In this document: positions 60,301 to 64,000 of the stretch, piece by piece
Layout: every line of letters begins with the position of its first letter
Position numbering within the stretch: position 1 is the first letter of the stretch
NCBI GenBank assembly: GCA_040954595.2
Contig: CM082585.2
Coordinates: 6,510,001 to 6,574,000 of the forward strand
DNA from: Balanoglossus misakiensis
Taxonomy: Eukaryota > Hemichordata
Length of the DNA stretch: 64,000 nucleotides
Direction of reading: 5' to 3'
Notes under the pieces: model-generated
What the model was told of the DNA's origin: nothing
Seen by the model: only the letters and a program-made list of their open reading frames with translations
Databases searched by the model: none
Position numbers and translations under genes: made by a program

Positions 60301-63300
60301 TCTAGGGGAGGGTAGGGCTTGGCATTTTATTGTCAGTCATTACACAGATCTAGGGGAAGGGAGGGCTTGACATTTTATTGTCAGTCATTACACAGATCTA
60401 GGGGAAGGGAGGGCTTGACATTTTATTGTCAGTCATTACACAGATCTAGGGGAGGGGAGGGCTTGGCATTTTATTGACAGTCATTATACAGATCTAGGGG
60501 AGGGTAGGGCTTGGCATTTTATTGTCAGTCATTATACAGATCTAGGGGAGGGATTGTCATTTTATTGTCAGTCATTACACAGATCTAGGGGAGGGGAGGG
60601 ATTGACATTTTATTGTCAGTCATTACACAGATCTAGGGGAGGGGAGGGATTGACATTTTATTGTCAGTCATACAGATCTAGGGGAGGGGAGGGATTGACA
60701 TTTTATTGTCAGTCATACAGATCTAGGGGAGGGGAGGGATTGACATTTTATTGTCTGTCATTATACAGATCTAGGGGAGGGGAGGGATTGACATTTTATT
60801 GTCAGTCATTACACAGATCTAGGGGAGGGGAGGGATTGACATTTTATTGTCAGTCATACAGATCTAGGGGAGGGGAGGGATTGACATTTTATTGTCAGTC
60901 ATACAGATCTAGGGGAGGGGAGGGATTGACATTTTATTGTCAGTCATACAGATCTAGGGGAGGGGAGGGATTGACATTTTATTGTCAGTCATTACACAGA
61001 TCTAGGGGAAGGGAGGGCTTGACATTTTATTGTCAGTCATTATACAGATCTAGGGGAGGGGAGGGCTTGACATTTTATTGTCAGTCATTACACAGATCTA
61101 GGGGAGGGGAGGGATTGACATTTTATTGTCAGTCATTACACAGATCTAGGGGAGGGTAGGGATTGACATTTTATTGTCAGTCATTACACAGATCTAGGGG
61201 AGGGGAGGGCTTGGCATTTTATTGACAGTCATTATACAGATCTAGGGGAGGGTAGGGCTTGACATTTTATTGTCAGTCATTACACTGATCTAGGGGAGGG
61301 GAGGGCTTGGCATTTTATTATCAGTCATTATACAGATCTAGGCGAGGGGAGGGCTTGACATTTTATTGTCAGTCATTATACAGATCTAGGGGAGGGGAGG
61401 GATTGACATTTTATTGTCAGTCATACAGATCTAGGGGAGGGGAGGGATTGACATTTTATTGTCAGTCATTACACAGATCTAGGGGAGGGGAGGGATTGAC
61501 ATTTTATTGTCAGTCATTACACAGATCTAGGGGAGGGGAGGGATTGACATTTTATTGTCAGTCATTACACAGATCTAGGGGAGGGGAGGGATTGACATTT
61601 TATTGTCAGTCATACAGATCTAGGGGAGGGGAGGGATTGACATTTTATTGTCAGTCATTACACAGATCTAGGCGAGGGGAGGGCTTGACATTTAATTGTC
61701 AGTCATTATACAGATCTAGGGGAGGGGAGGGATTGACATTTTATTGTCAGTCATTACACAGATCTAGGGGAGGGGAGGGATTGACATTTTATTGTCAGTC
61801 ATACAGATCTAGGGGAGGGGAGGGATTGACATTTTATTGTCAGTCATACAGATCTAGGGGAGGGGAGGGATTGACATTTTATTGTCAGTCATTATACAGA
61901 TCTAGGGGAGGGGAGGGCTTGACATTTTATTGTCAGTCATTACACAGATCTAGGGGAAGGGAGGGCTTGACATTTTATTGTCAGTCATTACACAGATCTA
62001 GGGGAGGGGAGGGATTGACATTTTATTGTCAGTCATTACACAGATCTAGGGGAGGGGAGGGATTGGCATTTTATTGACAGTCATTATACAGATCTAGGGG
62101 AGGGTAGGGCTTGACATTTTATTGTCAGTCATTACACAGATCTAGGGGAGTGGAGGGCTTGGCATTTTATTGTCAGTCATTACACAGATCTAGGGGAGGG
62201 GAGGGCTTGGCATTTTATTGACAGTCATTATACAGATCTAGGGGAGGGTAGGGCTTGACATTTTATTGTCAGTCATTACACAGATCTAGGGGAAGGGAGG
62301 GCTTGACATTTTATTGTCAGTCATTACACAGATCTAGGGGAGGGTAGGGATTGACATTTTATTGTCAGTCATTACACAGATCTAGGGGAGGGGAGGGCTT
62401 GGCATTTTATTGACAGTCATTATACAGATCTAGGGGAGGGTAGGGCTTGACATTTTATTGTCAGTCATTACACAGATCTAGGGGAGTGGAGGGCTTGGCA
62501 TTTTATTGTCAGTCATTACACAGATCTAGGGGAGGGTAGGGCTTGACATTTTATTGTCAGTCATTACACAGATCTAGGGGATGGTAGGGCTTGGCATTTT
62601 ATTGTCAGTCATTATACAGATCTAGGGGAGGGATTGACATTTTATTGTCAGTCATTACACAGATCTAGGGGAGGGGAGGGATTGACATTTTATTGTCAGT
62701 CATTACACAGATCTAGGGGAGGGGAGGGATTGACATTTTATTGTCAGTCATTACACAGATCTAGGGGAGGGGAGGGATTGACATTTTATTGTCAGTCATT
62801 ACACAGATCTAGGGGAGGGGAGGGATTGACATTTTATTGTCAGTCATTACACAGATCTAGGGGAGGGGAGGGATTGACATTTTATTGTCAGTCATACAGA
62901 TCTAGGGGAGGGGAGGGATTGACATTTTATTGTCTGTCATTATACAGATCTAGGGGAGGGGAGGGATTGACATTTTATTGTCAGTCATTACACAGATCTA
63001 GGGGAGGGGAGGGATTGACATTTTATTGTCAGTCATACAGATCTAGGGGAGGGGAGGGATTGACATTTTATTGTCAGTCATACAGATCTAGGGGAGGGGA
63101 GGGATTGACATTTTATTGTCATTATACAGATCTAGGGGAGGGTAGGGCTTGACATTTTATTGTCAGTCATTACACAGATCTAGGGGAAGGGAGGGCTTGA
63201 CATTTTATTGTCAGTCATTACACAGATCTAGGGGAGGGTAGGGATTGACATTTTATTGTCAGTCATTACACAGATCTAGGGGAGGGGAGGGCTTGGCATT

Positions 63301-64000
63301 TTATTGACAGTCATTATACAGATCTAGGGGAGGGTAGGGCTTGACATTTTATTGTCAGTCATTACACAGATCTAGGGGAGTGGAGGGCTTGGCATTTTAT
63401 TGTCAGTCATTACACAGATCTAGGGGAGGGTAGGGCTTGACATTTTATTGTCAGTCATTACACAGATCTAGGGGAGGGGAGGGCTTGACATTTTATTGTC
63501 AGTCATTACACAGATCTAGGGGAAGGGAGGGCTTGACATTTTATTGTCAGTCATTACACAGATCTAGGGGAGGGTAGGGATTGACATTTTATTGTCAGTC
63601 ATTACACAGATCTAGGGGAGGGGAGGGCTTGGCATTTTATTGACAGTCATTATACAGATCTAGGGGAGGGTAGGGCTTGACATTTTATTGTCAGTCATTA
63701 CACAGATCTAGGGGAGTGGAGGGCTTGGCATTTTATTGTCAGTCATTACACAGATCTAGGGGAGGGTAGGGCTTGACATTTTATTGTCAGTCATTACACA
63801 GATCTAGGGGAGTGGAGGGCTTGGCATTTTATTGTCAGCCATTACACAGATCTAGGGGATGGTAGGGCTTGGCATTTTATTGTCAGTCATTATACAGATC
63901 TAGGGGAGGGATTGACATTTTATTGTCAGTCATTACACAGATCTAGGGGAGGGGAGGGATTGACATTTTATTGTCAGTCATTACACAGATCTAGGGGAGG
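54375..64000. repeat. Satellite array, 43-48 bp monomer with higher-order repeats
   Basis: About 9.6 kb and roughly 200 tandem units, running off the right edge. The main monomer is 48 bp: a TTGACATTTTATTGTCAGTC part with a TGACA/TGTCA hairpin, then CATTACACAGATCTAG, then GGGGAGGGGAGGG. Variants are 45 bp (CATACAG for CATTACACAG) and 43 bp (one GGGGA lost). Almost every unit has a BglII site, AGATCT. Rare variants recur at fixed long spacing, for example TTGTCTGTCATTATAC at about 58731, 60755 and 62934 and GGAGAGAGGG at 55031, 55453, 57299, 57900 and 59492, showing higher-order units of about 0.4-2.2 kb. One frame is open over stretches because 45 and 48 are divisible by three; there is no ATG and I do not consider it coding. 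Confidence 0.97.
54609..54626 (+). other. Potential G-quadruplex in an extended satellite unit
   Basis: One unit has an extra GGGGA, giving four G-runs (4,4,4,3) separated by single A. Most other units have only three adjacent runs. Confidence 0.6.

Noticed and set aside
54628-63152. Long open frames of a repeating 15-16 residue peptide (LTFYCQSLHRSRGGEG type)
   Set aside because: They arise because 45 and 48 bp units are multiples of three and one frame lacks stops. They begin at TTG, not ATG, are broken by 43-bp units, and no gene structure surrounds them.
54375-64000. CRISPR-like regular repeat array
   Set aside because: The units are directly tandem without unique spacers, in a eukaryotic genome; this is satellite DNA.

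Overview
This is eukaryotic nuclear DNA from an invertebrate bilaterian animal. Genes are split into many short exons with GT-AG introns (mostly 100-1000 bp), non-coding DNA is AT-rich, and many small inverted-repeat elements sit in the introns. The proteins are clearly metazoan: an endosomal Na+/H+ exchanger, Cep63, MED12 and a C2H2 zinc finger protein. The gene content would suit a marine invertebrate such as a cephalochordate, hemichordate or lophotrochozoan, but the sequence alone does not let me name the species.

Layout. (1) 171-3486, + strand: last eight exons of an SLC9A6/7/9-type Na+/H+ exchanger, with its 5' part outside the window. (2) 3487-7459: 3' flank and intergenic DNA with a degenerate minisatellite. 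(3) 7460-13619, - strand: complete 16-exon Cep63/DEUP1 gene (749 aa), with a probable 5' UTR exon near 14167. (4) 14715-14787: tRNA-Val(CAC). (5) 15945-19900, + strand: six-exon coiled-coil gene of 330 aa, probably the C6orf163 orthologue. (6) 21500-25070, - strand: four-exon gene for a secreted putative cysteine peptidase (593 aa) with signal peptide, propeptide, a furin-type site and a C39/papain-like domain. (7) 25900-47358, + strand: complete MED12 gene with 37 exons plus one candidate 42-nt cassette exon (2112 or 2126 aa). (8) 49030-51179, + strand: three-exon gene with nine C2H2 zinc fingers, followed by decayed finger remnants. (9) 53449-53894: tandem duplication of 226 bp. (10) from about 53900: a satellite that begins as degenerate units and becomes, from 54375 to the window end, a homogeneous array of 43-48 bp monomers with higher-order structure.

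The genes are not one pathway. They are a housekeeping neighbourhood: endosomal pH control, centriole duplication, the Mediator kinase module, a secreted protease and a probable DNA-binding protein. Gene pairs alternate between convergent and head-to-head. The NHE6/7/9, Cep63 and MED12 linkage is of interest because, from memory, vertebrate relatives of all three lie on human 3q and relatives of two of them lie on the X chromosome.

Exons were assembled by eye from splice consensus, reading-frame continuity and similarity to known family sequences. Every assembled CDS closes in frame. No search or alignment was run.
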